A stretch of DNA of 64,000 nucleotides from Tenrec ecaudatus (Eukaryota; Chordata; Mammalia; Afrosoricida; Tenrecidae). The position numbers and the translations under genes were made by a program. The stretch spans positions 41,619,501-41,683,500 of the forward strand of contig NC_134546.1 in the NCBI RefSeq assembly GCF_050624435.1, given 5' to 3'. The notes below the pieces were generated by a model. The model was not told the origin of the DNA, did no database searches, and saw nothing but the letters and a program-made list of their open reading frames with translations. Positions 10,537-22,699 of the stretch are shown piece after piece; the first letter of the stretch is position 1, and the number at the start of each line of letters is the position of its first letter.

Positions 10537-11770
10537 TTAGCTCTTTAGTTTGTGGCTGAGTGGGACAAGTGTGTAACTGGAACCATTAGTGATCTTGGGA
10601 ACCGGAGGACAATGGCCACTCTTTGGATGGGAGTTGTGGGCAGTGGATGAGGATTCTGTCCTATAGATCTGGGCTTGCATTTCATAGCAGCCAAACTTGC
10701 TCATCAGAATGAAGAAATCCCTGCGGAAGGTCTTGGTAAAGATGGCATAGAGGAAAGGGTTGGCACAGGAGTTGATGGGATAGAACAGGACGAGGAGGAT
10801 CTTTGACTTGGATACGGTGATGAGGGGCACCTTGAGGGAGGCAGAGATAGCAAAGAAGGAGATGGGCGCCATGCAAATGAAGTCAGTGAAGATGAGCATG
10901 GCCATCCGCTTCGCGATCTTGGTGTCGCTAGAAGAAGACACGATGTTGGGATTCCGCACCGTGAGGTAGATGTGGGTGTAGCAGCCACAGATGACCACAA
11001 AGGCCAGGACATTGAGCACAAGGAGGAACATGACATACAGTTGTGACAAAGGGCTATCAATATCCATTGGCAGGCAGATGCTCACCTTCATATAGCTGCT
11101 GATACCACAGATGGGCAAGAGGGCAACTGTGAAGGCAAAGATCCAGCCCACCAGCATGATGCTGGCAGCATGGCGGAGCTGCACTTTGCAGTTCAGCTGC
11201 ATGGCGTGGGTGATTGTGTGCCATCTCTCCATGGTGATGGCTGTCAGAGTGTAGACTGAGAGCTCACTGGCAAAGATGGTGAAGAAGCCAGCAGCCTCAC
11301 AGCCTGCTCCAGTTTGCCAGTCAATGGCGTAATTGTGGTATTGGCTCTTGGTATGGATATCAACAGATGCTATGAGCAGCAGGTAGATGCCAATGCAGAG
11401 GTCGGCAAAGGCCAAGTTGCACATAAGGAACCTGGGCACCGTGAGTTTGTATTGGCTGGTAATCAGGATCACCAACACTATGATGTTCCCAGTGATGGCC
11501 AGGATGCTAATAAACCATATCAGGACTCGGAGGATATTGTACCCCATGATATCTTCACACGGGTTGAATGCATCAGGCTTAGGGAAGCAGGTCACCTCAA
11601 CCACTTCATTACATAATTCATAGTCCAATTCACTATACATCATGTCAATTCCTCTGCCGTAACTGGATTCATCATCTTCTGTCAAGGAGACTTTCTGACC
11701 CCTAGCCTGAGCCACATCATCAACTTCTGGCCTTAAAATAGATTTGTTGCAGAGTGGATGAAGCTCAGAG
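10537..11770 (-). CDS. FSHR: FSHR exon 10: hinge end, seven-helix domain and C-tail
   Basis: This is the last coding exon. It opens after a pyrimidine-rich acceptor (ttttctag) at 11771-11772 and ends at a TAA at 10537-10539. The frame is open upstream of the Met at 11715, so that Met is not a start. Residues below are counted from it. The hinge keeps Cys35, Cys43 and Cys53 plus the Cys of LCNKS just upstream, and the sulfated-tyrosine motif (DYELC, Tyr32). Helices lie near 60-84, 93-115, 138-160, 182-203, 226-248, 271-294 and 305-326. ERW (163-165) replaces DRY, as in glycoprotein hormone receptors, and NPFLY (319-323) is the NPxxY motif. The tail is Ser/Thr rich. Oddities are loss of the NES sequon (Asp15), Tyr312 where human has His, and Phe341 where human has Cys. 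Identity as FSHR rather than LHCGR or TSHR is clear from the hinge and from the [10 protein letters not shown] tail. Confidence 0.98.
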
Positions 11771-13442
11771 CTAGAAAAATAGTAAAGGGAATAGAATCAA
11801 CATCCTGGAAGCAGAAGAACAAACACATTAGTCTTTACTCAGGATAGAAATGATGGGGTTTCTGAGATATATTTTTTCAATTTTCCTTTTTCCAGCCACT
11901 TGTCTGCCCTTGAGGTTATGCTCAAGGGTTAATGCTGCTTTCTGTAAATGAACACAGCAACTCATGTGTATATTCCTAGAGTTGGACAGCCCACCGGGGA
12001 AACCATCTGGCCACAACCTGAATGTGGGGAGGAAGGCGCCTGGGACTAGCTAAGCCTTGCTGCTAAGTGCAAATAATTTACAGACCCTGCCCTTTCCCTT
12101 CCTCCCTCTCCACGGAGGTGTCTCTTAATATGCCCTGGTAGGGTGTGCTTTCTTCCTCCACTCTCTAGAAGACCTTGACTACTTTCTGACACGAGGGCAG
12201 TTTTGCTTATTTTGCCCATGTCACCTACAGGATCAGATTGCCCACAATCAGCCCCAGCCATGCTGGGTGCTCTTAGGCTGATGGGAGGCCAGCTAATTTC
12301 CCCAGTGTGTTATGGAGAGTGCTTGGTTATCCCACTTTCTAGGGACCCCAATGGGCCTCAAGTTTGTATATGTTTGCCAGGTCAGCCTAAGTCTCTCATA
12401 GTAGACAGTTCCCTAGTGTGCCCCCCAAAGAGGAAACACAGGTAACAAAGGGTCCTAATTTATCCCAAGATTGTAACCCAGCCCCTGGGGAGTTTGGTGC
12501 TGCTTGGTTCCATTTGCCTGCCTAGGCTTACGCTTTAGACTCAAATGTACAAGAAGTCTTGTGAACAGGGAAGAGACACTTTCAGAAAGGATTTGAATTA
12601 ACACCAAATGATATTCTACCCAGACAGATGGATCACACGTACAGAGAGCGAAAGGGTAATAGTTTTGTTTTGAAGCAAAGGCTAAAGGGATGGGATCATT
12701 TCACACTGGGGCTAATTTTGATGGAACAAGAAGTCACACACAAACACCTTGGCTTCATCCCTGAGAGACAAATCCACAGCAGTGTTACTGCTTATATTTT
12801 CTCCAACTCTATGATCTCGAATTTGATTCTGAAAGTGAGTGTTAACCCCCTTGCCAAGCCTCCAGGATGAGAAGGCTGGTGGCTAGAGAGTGGAAGAGTT
12901 GAAGGCTCCAATTGTCACAAAGGTTCGGTCCTAGCTAAGCCTTCAACCAAGTGTGGACTGAGCTTGTCACCATCAGAGTTGATGAGAAAGGGCCACCGAG
13001 GAAGAATTCTCTCCCTTTTTCCTCCTCTAGAAATGTAATTTCCAAGAAGAAAACAATTTTCTCTTGGCCCAAGAGACTCTCCTTTGGTGGGGAATGCGTC
13101 ATCTTTTGTTTTAGAGACTGATAATGTTTCTCACATCAGTTGACATCCCTCTGTTTCTGAGTAAAAGCATGCTGGGCGGTGAAGACATCCAAGGTTCAAC
13201 TCTCTACAGAGGTGCCTCCGAAGAAAGCTCTGAGACCTAACAAAGACTTAGCCATTGACAACCTGTGAAGCACAGTTTTACTCTGACACACACATGGTTA
13301 CTGTAAGTCCAAACTAATTTCATAGAAACTGCTTAATTAAAATTGGGAATAAGAATGCAGAATGGTTGAGTCAGGGATTTTACAACAAAGGCAAGGCAAG
13401 CTCAGAAATGGTCTTTTAGGGTGGCAAGAGAGTTATTGTCTT

Positions 13443-13941
13443 TGTGGAAATTACATAATCTCCTGTCAACTTGCAAAGTGGTAGAGTCTAGCCTGTACAT
13501 CAGGTCACCACTTGATGACCTCATTTGGAGACATGAAGGAGATGAATAGGTCACTGGAGGCCAGATACATTCTCTGCTTCGTCTTCCTACTGACAAGACA
13601 CACGAAGCCAAGCTGAGGGAGCCAGAGCCCTGGAGCTGAATGAGCCACATGGAGACCCATGTCAGCACAGAGATACTTCCACCACCACCACCGGATCCAC
13701 AAGACTTTCCACCCCCTGGTCCATGATCTTCCTGAATTCTGCATTAGTGCATGGCTGCATTAATCTGAAGAGGAATTTATACTGGTATTGGACATATGGG
13801 CTAATATCAGACTTATGGAATTGGTCTGCACTGGGTTGGGATGTTTACTCAATATGTAACTACTCTTTTTTATAAAGCTCTCTCTTACACATATATGAGT
13901 GTCTCCCTGGATTTGTTTCTCTCTCGACCCAGACTAACACA
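13443..13941 (-). mobile_element. Solo LTR-like element, reverse orientation, in intron 9
   Basis: A 499-bp reverse copy of the TGTGTTAGTC family (right end CCCAGACTAACACA), flanked by perfect 5-bp duplications GTCTT (13438-13442 and 13942-13946). It is in the same orientation as FSHR transcription only if the arbitrary family orientation is correct. Confidence 0.75.
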
Positions 13942-14770
13942 GTCTTGTACTAAATCAAACTCTTGACTCTTAAATCCAGTCACTGGGTTAGCTGTGTTTC
14001 AATTCTAGGAACAAAGATTAAGCCACGTGATGCTGGAAGGCTATGGCTCCATTCCAAAGCAACCATTTCAGAGACAACCTTCCCTTTCTGGGCCTCAGGG
14101 TTGATGCTGTTGAAGGGTCTCTGTTGGTACCACTATCAACATTGTTAGGTATTGATGCTTCCTGTTCATTAAATGGAAGAGTATTTTTGAGACCAGGTAA
14201 ACAATGTGTATCTCTGATAAACAAAACTGAAAATGGAGGGAGATACAGTCTTGTCTCTTTGGTGGTTTGGGAAATGCTAAATCTCCTAAGGAATTGGGGT
14301 CTCATCCAGAATCAGTTTAGGAGTTAGCACTCTTGCATCCTGTTGTGAATGAGATCGTGCTCCCCTGGATTTATGTTGGAACCCTAACCTCTATGCTGTG
14401 GATATAGTCTCATTTGGAATTAGGGGTTTTTATTATGTTTACGACATACAAGTGTAGGATATGTCTTAAATATAAAGACTTTTGAGACATAAACTAGACA
14501 CAGAAAGAAGCACAAACCACGGAAAGATAGATGCCATATGATGATCTTCAAGGAACACTGAGATAATACTACAGATTCTGAGACAGGAGGGTTCCACAGA
14601 GCCAACAGAGAAATGTCCCTCTTTCTAAACCGCGAGAAGGTAAATTTATTTTTGTCAAAGCTGCCTACTTGTGTTATTTCTGTTATCACAGTACTGAGAA
14701 TGTAAGACACAACCCAACCAATCAATCAATCATTAAATGTTTGGGAGTAATAGAAAAGAGTGGCCTAGAC

Positions 14771-14957
14771 TAGTGGTTCTCAACCTTCCTAATGCTGCCA
14801 CCCTTTCAGACCCTCACGTTGTGGTGACCCCAACCATAAAATTATCTTCATTGCTACTTCATTACTGTCATTTTGCTACTGTGATGAATCAGGTGACCCC
14901 TGTGAAAGGGTTGTTTAACTCCCAGAGGGATCACAACCCACATGTTGAGAACCACAG
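14771..14957. mobile_element. SPIN-type non-autonomous hAT transposon in intron 9
   Basis: A 187-bp element: TAGTGGTTCTCAACCTTCC on the left and GTTGAGAACCACAG on the right, with gtggtgaccccaaccataaa, tgctacttcattactgtc and cccctgtgaaagggttg inside. The flanking octamers GCCTAGAC (14763-14770) and GCTGAGAG (14958-14965) are an imperfect target duplication (5 of 8). The left octamer resembles the family's target preference. Confidence 0.9.
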
Positions 14958-16384
14958 GCTGAGAGCCTGGGCTTTGGCGGTGGAGGGATCAGAGGGCTTG
15001 GACCTGGTATGGATGGTATTGTGGATGTTATGTGCTGTCTCTGAGCCTCAGGACTTCATCTGACAAAGCAATAATTATAATGATAGTACTTTTGTGATTA
15101 AGTGAGATAAAGGTGCAAACACTGTGGTGCCTGGAAGAGTGAGTGCTCAACAAATGTTGATTGTATAAAGATATGTGCTGGAGGTGATTGACTGAGTCCC
15201 TTTGGGGTTTCAAGCCCTGATGGAATTTAGCTGCATATGCTAGCCTGCCTTAAATCTGGCAATGAAGAAAAGACCTAACTCTAAGATAAACTCAATAGTG
15301 TTACAACAAGAGCAAGGGAGCATTGTGAGCGGAGTAAAGCATATGGACAAGGGCCTCTCTGGTTCCATGCCAAATGAAGGACGAGGTTGCAATGACTTGT
15401 AGGTAAGGGCCCAGGAGGAGAGCTTGCCCCCAACCCCACAGTCACGAGGACCAAAGTTTATATGAGGCCTTGATTCAAACCCTGCTAGATTCAAACCCTG
15501 TTAGCAAACTACACTTCTGGTGATATGCAATAAAATGATCGTCTTCATTCTCCCCCTGCAATCACCAGCAGGATAGTGTAATTCCTTTGCAATGTGCTTA
15601 TGTGAATATGAATTTGTTAAAAATAAATTTTAAAGCCTATTCTAATTTTTGTTATGTCACTGTGTCATGCCTCCCTGGAAGCCAGGTGGGTCCCTTCTCT
15701 GTTTCCTTCTGAAGGTCCTGGTGGTATGCTACAACACGTTGATGACAGTCTGGGAGGGTTGGGGACAGCTTCATGTCATGGGAAATTGAAGCCAGGCCTT
15801 GAGTTTTGGGGTGGGGAGAGCGCTGAAGCTAGGCTGGCCTCGCAGACGTCTCCAGAGCAGAGGAGCCTGAGCAGCACGGCGAGATGAGAAGTTCCTGGGG
15901 CATGATGTAGTTGGGTCAGACCACACACTGAGCATCCCTCTTCCAGTGATCATATATTCTTTGTGATTATCTCTCAAGGTATTCCGTCTTAGCAGTGCAG
16001 TAGTATCTTTCTTGCCTGGCTAGGGTTCTTGTCTGGAATGAAAAGAAGGCAGCACTTTTGCTTCAGTCCAGTCCCTTTATAATTCTAGTTACCAGGAAGA
16101 AACATCCTGGCCCTTGAAGGAGTCTCTGAGAAGCGATACGATTTTGGCCGGTTTCCTGATGATGCATGCTAAGTCTGAAGGTGCACATCCTTCCCATGGG
16201 TCAGAGTGTGAACTCCTGGGTACTTTGAAAATATCTTAGGGTGTATAGTATTTTTGTGTGCTTGTTTTGCTTTGGGACAGGGATATGTCTATATGCGCAG
16301 CACCTTGTAGGCTAAAGATGAAACAGTAAAGGAGACTATGTTCAGCAGGAAATCATATCACAGAGACTGTGTGTACATGTTATG

Positions 16385-16520
16385 CAGCTATAGAATGGCC
16401 CCATAGGGCAGAGTAGAATCACCCGATAGCAGAACAGATCACCAGGTCTTTAATTCTATGATGTCACCAGAGAGTTTGGTAGGCAACCAAGTACTTTACC
16501 ATTTTGCCAGTAAGACTCCT
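16385..16520 (-). repeat. AfroSINE-type SINE fragment
   Basis: A reverse-oriented body with ggccccatagggcagagtag and cagatcaccaggtctttaat, and a decayed head (accattttgccagtaagactcc). It abuts an L1 3' end. Confidence 0.6.
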
Positions 16521-16529
16521 TATGAGTTG

Positions 16530-17880
16530 AACTTGTCTTAAAATCTTATAACAATACATCATTCAGTTGTATTAAGCACACTTGTATGTATGTTGCCATC
16601 AATGTTTCTAAAACATTTTCTTTCTACTTGAGCCCTTAGTATCAGCGTCTCTTTTTCCCCTTCCCTTCCCCACCCTCCTGTCCTTGTGAACCCTTGATCA
16701 ATTGTATATTATTGTTATTTCATGTCTTACACTGTCATTGTCTTCTTTCACTCATATTTCTGTTATTTGTCCCCCTGGGGGGTGGGCTACATATCCAACT
16801 TTGTGATGGGTTCCCCATCCTCCCCCACCAACAGACACCACCATGTCCCTCCCCTCATGATATCTCTATTTCCATTACTGTTCCTGAGGGGTTTATCTGT
16901 CTTGAATTCTACATGTCAAAAGCTCTTATCTGTACCAATGTGTGTTCTCTGATCTAGCTGTATTTGTAAGGTAGAACTGGGTCATGGTAGTGAGGGGGAG
17001 GAAGCATTCAGGAACTAGAGGAATGATGTGTGTTTTGTCAGTGTTATACTGTACTCTGGTTGAATCATCCTTTCCCTGTATCCCTTCTGTTGAGGGATGT
17101 CCAATTGTCTACAGATAGGCTTTGGGTCTCAGCTCCAACTCCTCTCTTTTACATTGATATAATTGTTTGTTTTGGATCTTTTGACACCTGATCCTGTTGA
17201 CTTATGGTCACCCAGGCTGATGTGTTTCTTCCATGTGAGCTTGTTTGCATCCTTGATAGCTGGCTGCTTGTTTAACTTCAAACTTTAAGATCCCAGAAGC
17301 TATATCTTTTGATAGCTGGGCATCTTCTACTTTCTACAACACATTTATTTATGCACCCATTTTGTCTTCCGGGATCGTGTCAGGAAGGTGAGTATCAAAG
17401 AGTGCCAGGTTATTAGAACACAGTGTTTTTGTTTTTAGGGAGGCCCAAAGACTATCTGCTACTTAATAGTTAACATATAAAGATACGTGCATTGGCCTCT
17501 ATCCTTTGCATTATAAATTAATATATTTACATATATACATGCCTATAGCTATACCTCTATAATAGCTTTTGCCTCCTACTTATTTCCTCAATTTCCTTTC
17601 ACCTTCCTCCTGTCCCATTATCATGCTCACCGTCCATTCACCTCTCAGTAATTCCTTTTGGATGCATTGTAGTTGATCAAACCCCACCAAGCATTATACC
17701 CCTCTTGCCATCAACTTTAGGTCTCTTCTTATTCTCTTATCCTGAGTTTGTTGGCTCCCTCCTCTCCCATGTTCCCTCAGTACTGCCAGTCCCGTTGTTT
17801 TCTCCCCGGGATTGTTTGTCCTGTCTGTCTTATGTAGATAGAAACAGGTCAAAAGAAGAACAAAACAAAAATCGATAGTT
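16530..17880 (-). mobile_element. L1 3' UTR fragment
   Basis: Reverse-oriented 3' end of the window's dominant L1 family. It shares with the copies at 22965 and 53861 the blocks gttgccatcaatgtttc, ttgatcaattgtatatta, gaggggtttatctgtc, and the repeated module (cttccatgtgagcttgttt, agctatatcttttgatagc, tatgcacccattttgtctt). No ORF2 part is evident. Confidence 0.75.
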
Positions 17881-18726
17881 CCAGGTCTGTTTTCTGACCC
17901 TTATGAGTTGAAATTGTCTTGACAGCTCACAACACTGTATGAAATCAGGGCCCAGGCATCATTCAATTGGATACGGCTATAGGTGTGGACTATGTCAGTG
18001 TGTGCAAAGGCAGGAGAGAGTTTTGGGTTTAGAATAAGTGTAATCTCCACTTCTTCTCTACTTTTTCCATAGCCTGTCTGATCCCTCCAGCTATTGGGAA
18101 GATTCCAACCGATCACCTACTGGAACAAGGCTTTGTTTAGATTTCCCTCTATAAATCTTGGTTGGAAATCTGAATTTCCTCTAAATCTAGAGAGATGTCT
18201 TATTTTCATCTTTTCTGTAAATTACGGTATCTGAAGGTGGTTAGTGAGGTTTAGAGTGGTTGGGATGTATTGGAAGTGAATTATCATTATATGATATGGT
18301 GTTTGTGCTTTTTACCTCAAAAAATAACCTTGACGATAGTAGAATTGAATAATTAAGGTGTGCAGAGTATGGGATTTGAAATATCCACATGGTACAAAGT
18401 TAAAGGGTAGCAAATATTTATTAAGGACAATGATGAGTCAGGTACTGAAGTTTGCTTTCTTTCTATTGTTTAATACTTGGTAGAGGTTCTACTACATGGG
18501 TAGCCTTTACCTGTGTACCCACATTCAAAGAATTAGAAGAATTTAACTCTCTATATCCCTCAGGAAACCCATAATTGATTTTGAATTTGTACACAACAGT
18601 TTCAGTCAGGGTGGGTTCGCCGGAAGTTGATTCTCTTCATGCTTCAGAAACATAGACGTTCTAGACCAAGTTCTGCCATGGGGGGGTGCCCAAGGTAGGC
18701 ACCAATGAAGGGAATATGAAGACTCA

Positions 18727-18993
<267 letters not shown>

Positions 18994-19124
18994 CTATGGT
19001 AACAACCTAATGAGGAGGGTGACCTCATGATCATTATTCTGCTAACAGGACATTTGGTCCAGGTAGGACCCCTGGCCCTATGTGCCTGTTAGGAGGAGTC
19101 AGATACCACAGTCAACAAACCAAA

Positions 19125-19320
19125 CCATGAGCCCCTAATAAAAGGTAAAAAAAGAAAAGGGGGAAAAAAAGGAAAATGATTAGGGCAAAGAATGTACAGA
19201 TATGCTTTATGCAATTGATGTATGTATATGTATGGATTGTGATAAGAGTTGTATGAGCCCCTAATAAAATGTTAAAAACAAAACAAAACAAAAAACAACA
19301 ACAAAAAAACAAACCAAACC
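19125..19320 (+). mobile_element. L1 3' terminus with duplicated polyadenylation module
   Basis: Two closely spaced L1 ends: gagcccctaataaaaggt near 19130, an A/G-rich linker, then aatgtacagatatgcttt, gcaattgatgtatgtatatg, and a second gagcccctaataaaatgtt followed by an A-rich tail. The same double end occurs at 37140-37370. Confidence 0.8.
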
Positions 19321-19479
19321 AAACAGTTGCAGTTGAATTGATTGACGCATGGTGATTACATGGTGTAGAACTGTGCTTCAGAGGGTTTGCTGGGGTTGTT
19401 TCGGTAAAAGACTAAGGCGCACCTGGGCCACACCATGGCATTTTCAATCACTTCGTGTGCATGCAAAAGCTGGAAACTG

Positions 19480-19870
19480 AATGCGGAAGATGGGAGAAGA
19501 ACTGGTGAATTTGAATTACGGTGTCGTTGAAATATGTTGGCTGTACCATGGGCTGCCAGAAGAATGGGCAAAAGAATTTCTGCCAAAATGTTCTTTGAAG
19601 GGGTGGTGGTGAAGCTTTGTCTCACGTCCGTTGGACACACTCTCAGGATGGACGAGTCCATGGAAAAGGTCATCCAGTTTGGCAGACGCCCAGGAAAAAT
19701 AAAGGTCTTCAATAATATGGAGTGACAAGGTGGTGGCCACAATGAGCTCAAACATAGCTGCCATTGTGAGGATGGGACAAAACAGGTGGCACTTTGTTCT
19801 GTTGTGTGAGAAGTCATTATGCGTTGGAACAGACTACAGGATACATAAAATTAGCAACAACAAAGCACAT
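19480..19870 (+). mobile_element. RTE/BovB-type LINE 3' end
   Basis: The plus strand encodes the C-terminal polymerase region of the family in broken frames: MLAVPWAARRMGKRISAK, then LTSVGHTLRMDESMEKV and FGRRPGK. It is followed by the characteristic 3' tail (caatgagctcaaacatagct, gaggatgggacaaaacagg). The open frames on the opposite strand here (19356-19817, 19516-19764) are antisense shadows of it. Confidence 0.8.
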
Positions 19871-20576
19871 AGAGAAATTCTGGTAGACAAGGGAGCACCT
19901 AATTGTAGGTAGTCCTGTTAGTAAACATCACACAGAAATGGCTACAGTTATTCCTGGTTTGCTGGCAGCTCTGTGCGTTGGTTAACTAGCGTAAGTCTAT
20001 GTGGAGACCAGCACAAACGGTCAGCTTCCTCAGCTTCCTGCTTCGGGAGTGACTCTGAAGTCCCATCCTGTCTAACGACCCCTCCAGTAACGTGGGTTCC
20101 TTTCCAGTAGCACCGTAGGCAACACCAGCCTTGAAAATGATCAAGACTGGCTGGTAGGAGTGAGAAGATGGAAGCGGCACCAGCCTGGGCCTCTTGGCGC
20201 CAGCAGTTGCACAGCTTGACCAGGAGAGGGTGCAAACACGAGGACTTGATCCATTTCTGCACCTGTGGGGGCCCTTGGACATGATAAGAAGAGGCATTTG
20301 CAGTCTGCATTTCCCGTAGTCAAGGCAGTGAGAACTCGGAGCAATGTGTCTTGAGAGTGTGAACATGGCTAGGACATCCCATATGTTCTTACAGTCTGGT
20401 GAAAACGAAATTCTCAAAGCCTTGTTTGTATTGTTTTCTCAGAGTCTCAAAATAGCTTTGTATTGTACAACGAAACCCTCTTCCAAACGACTGCTCTATT
20501 TCTATGACCCTTCCCCCATCAAACGTCTTACATAAGGGGTAACCCACCCCCAAGCCTCAAACAGGATTTTAAAAAA

Positions 20577-20584
<8 letters not shown>

Positions 20585-20608
<24 letters not shown>
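20585..20608. repeat. (TA)n simple repeat
   Basis: A gtgtgtatatatat stretch next to the mariner remnant. Confidence 0.9.
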
Positions 20609-20609
20609 A

Positions 20610-21535
20610 ACAAAACAACATTCAAAGTAGTCTCCATTACACTTAATACATTCGTCAAATCTGTGATTCCATTCTTGGAAACATTTTTACCTCATCCTTT
20701 TGGATGGCTGACAGCACCTCCCTGAGTTTTTCTTCACCTCTTCTATGTGATCAAATTGCTGTCCTTTCATGTCTCTCGGCATTTGCGGAATAAAAAGGAG
20801 GTCGCATGGGGTGAGGTCAGGTGAGTCAGGTACATGGGGCAAGAGAGACATGCTGCTTTTTGCCCCAAACTGGCACACTGAGATGGCAGTGTGCACAGGT
20901 GCACTGTCGTGCTGGGAAAACCAGTCTCCTGTGCGCCACAGATCAGGCCTTTTTTTTTTTGGTCACAAACTGTTACACGGAACTCTTTTCTGAACCTCAA
21001 AACAGAAAGCATTAAAGATTAACAGTCTGACCTGGTAGAACAAACTCCACATGCACTATCCCCCTCACATCAAAAAACAAACAAAAAACCCCCCAAATGA
21101 GCCTCATCTTGATCCTTGATTTCACTTGATGAGCTTTTTCTTGGTGAAGCGACAATGGCATCATCCACTGGCTTGATTTCTGCTTGCTTTGTGAGTCTTA
21201 ATAGCATCCTGTGTCATTCCTAGTAATGACCTTGGAAAAATAAGTCTGGGTCGCTTTGGAACTGTTCTTTCATGTTTCTACTCAACTCTCCTTTTCCTGG
21301 TCAGTCAGAACCCAAGGCACAAAGTTTGCAGCGGCCCTTCTCATTCCTAAACCGTCTGTTAAAATTCGCTGAATGGAGCTCCAAGATAGTCCAGATACCA
21401 TTCCCATCTCTTCAATAGTCTGCTGTTGATATGAGAAAACCACTTGGACACTTGAGTTGTAAGCTGTGTTCAACATCACAACCGTTTTTGTGGCATTTTC
21501 CCCGAGCAAGTAACAAAATTTCAAGCTGCATACTT
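20610..21535 (-). mobile_element. Mariner (Tc1/mariner) transposon remnant
   Basis: The minus strand carries decayed transposase. The N-terminal helix-turn-helix part (21282-21524) reads FCYLLGENATKTVVMLN, then SWSSIQRILTDGLGMRR and FVPWVLTDQ. The C-terminal catalytic part (20687-20896) keeps HDSAPVHTAIS and SPDLTPCDLL, so both late Asp of the DD34D triad can be read. The middle is deleted and frames are broken. A short C-rich tract lies beyond its 5' side (about 21717-21731). It is inactive. Confidence 0.88.
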
Positions 21536-21898
21536 CTCTCTTAAATAGACCATCACAAAAAAAGGCTTGAGAAAAACTGCCTTTACAAAAAAATCACTGT
21601 GACCAAGCAGAACCTTACCAAGAGATGCCCCTGGGTGCCTTAACTCAGAGTGAGTTGCTGGATGCTTGCCTAGCAGGAAAAATTCATACCACCACAGATC
21701 TTCCCAGTGGAGCTTCCCCCCCCCCCCCCCATTTTGGGGGAGGTATCTCCACATACGACTTGTACACACCTGATTTCACCATTTCCTCACCTCACAATTC
21801 AATCTGATGTTTCTTTTACTACTGCACAAAAGTCACAAAGGTCCTATCTTAGTTTCAAACTCCCTCCCTCCCCCCCTTCCACCGCAATATGCTTGCAC

Positions 21899-22425
21899 TG
21901 TGTTAGTCTGGGTACTTTAGAGTAACAAATCCACTGAAACTCATATGTGTAAGAGAGTTTTATATGAAGGTTAAGTGCACATCAAGAAAACATCCCAACC
22001 CAGTGCTGCCCAAGCCCACAAGTCCAACTTTAACCCATATGTCCGACATCAATCCACAAAGTCCTCCTCCATCTCACAAAATACACACAATGACACTGAC
22101 TGCAGGAAGAAGGAAGCTGAGTCAGTGAACGTGTCAGCATTTCAGCGCTGGCAGGAGTCTCCACACGGCTGCTCCAGCACCCAGGGCTGCATGGGGGTAG
22201 GTCCATGCGGCTTCTCCTCAGGGATGTCTTGCAGGAAGTGAGCCTTGCCACTTGAAGCAGGGATCTGGCTAAGGCAGCTGCACCCTGGTCTGACCATCAG
22301 AAAGTAAAAGACCTGAGAACTAGAAAGATGAGGCTCACTGAGCCATTTATCCCTCTGCCCTTTAATTAACCCCACATGTGTTTATTGGCCAGGTTGGCAC
22401 AATAAACTTGAACTAACTCAGTCAC
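21899..22425 (+). mobile_element. LTR-like element, diverged relative of the TGTGTTAGTC family
   Basis: It starts TGTGTTAGTCTGGGTAC and shares the internal order of blocks (tcatatgtgtaagagagttt, catcccaacccagtgc, ggcaggagtctccacac). It then continues differently to about 22425 (attggccaggttggc). I could not define the right end or a target duplication. Confidence 0.55.
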
Positions 22426-22699
22426 TGAAGACTCTAGGTGCTCTTCATTTCTACGTTTCCTCCCTTTTCAGCCACTCATACCAGTACTTAGATCTGAGGG
22501 GTAAGCAATCTGGAGGTTTACACCCCACCCCCATGAAGCAATTTTTAAATTTAATTTTTATTTATTTATTTTAAAGCTTCCATTTCTCGGTCCTTTGCCC
22601 ATCCTCCCTCTCCTGGTTCTCACCCCCATCTCTGCTAGACTCCTCATAGTAATCAAAGTCTTGCCGATTTTTGTATAAAGCACATTTCTTCTTGTTTTT

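Noticed and set aside
11314-11623. Plus-strand frames of 78-100 codons opposite FSHR exon 10
   Set aside because: Shadow frames of the conserved receptor coding sequence, with no independent similarity.
19356-19817. 153-codon open frame on the minus strand
   Set aside because: It is the reverse complement of RTE LINE 3' coding sequence, which reads sensibly on the plus strand.
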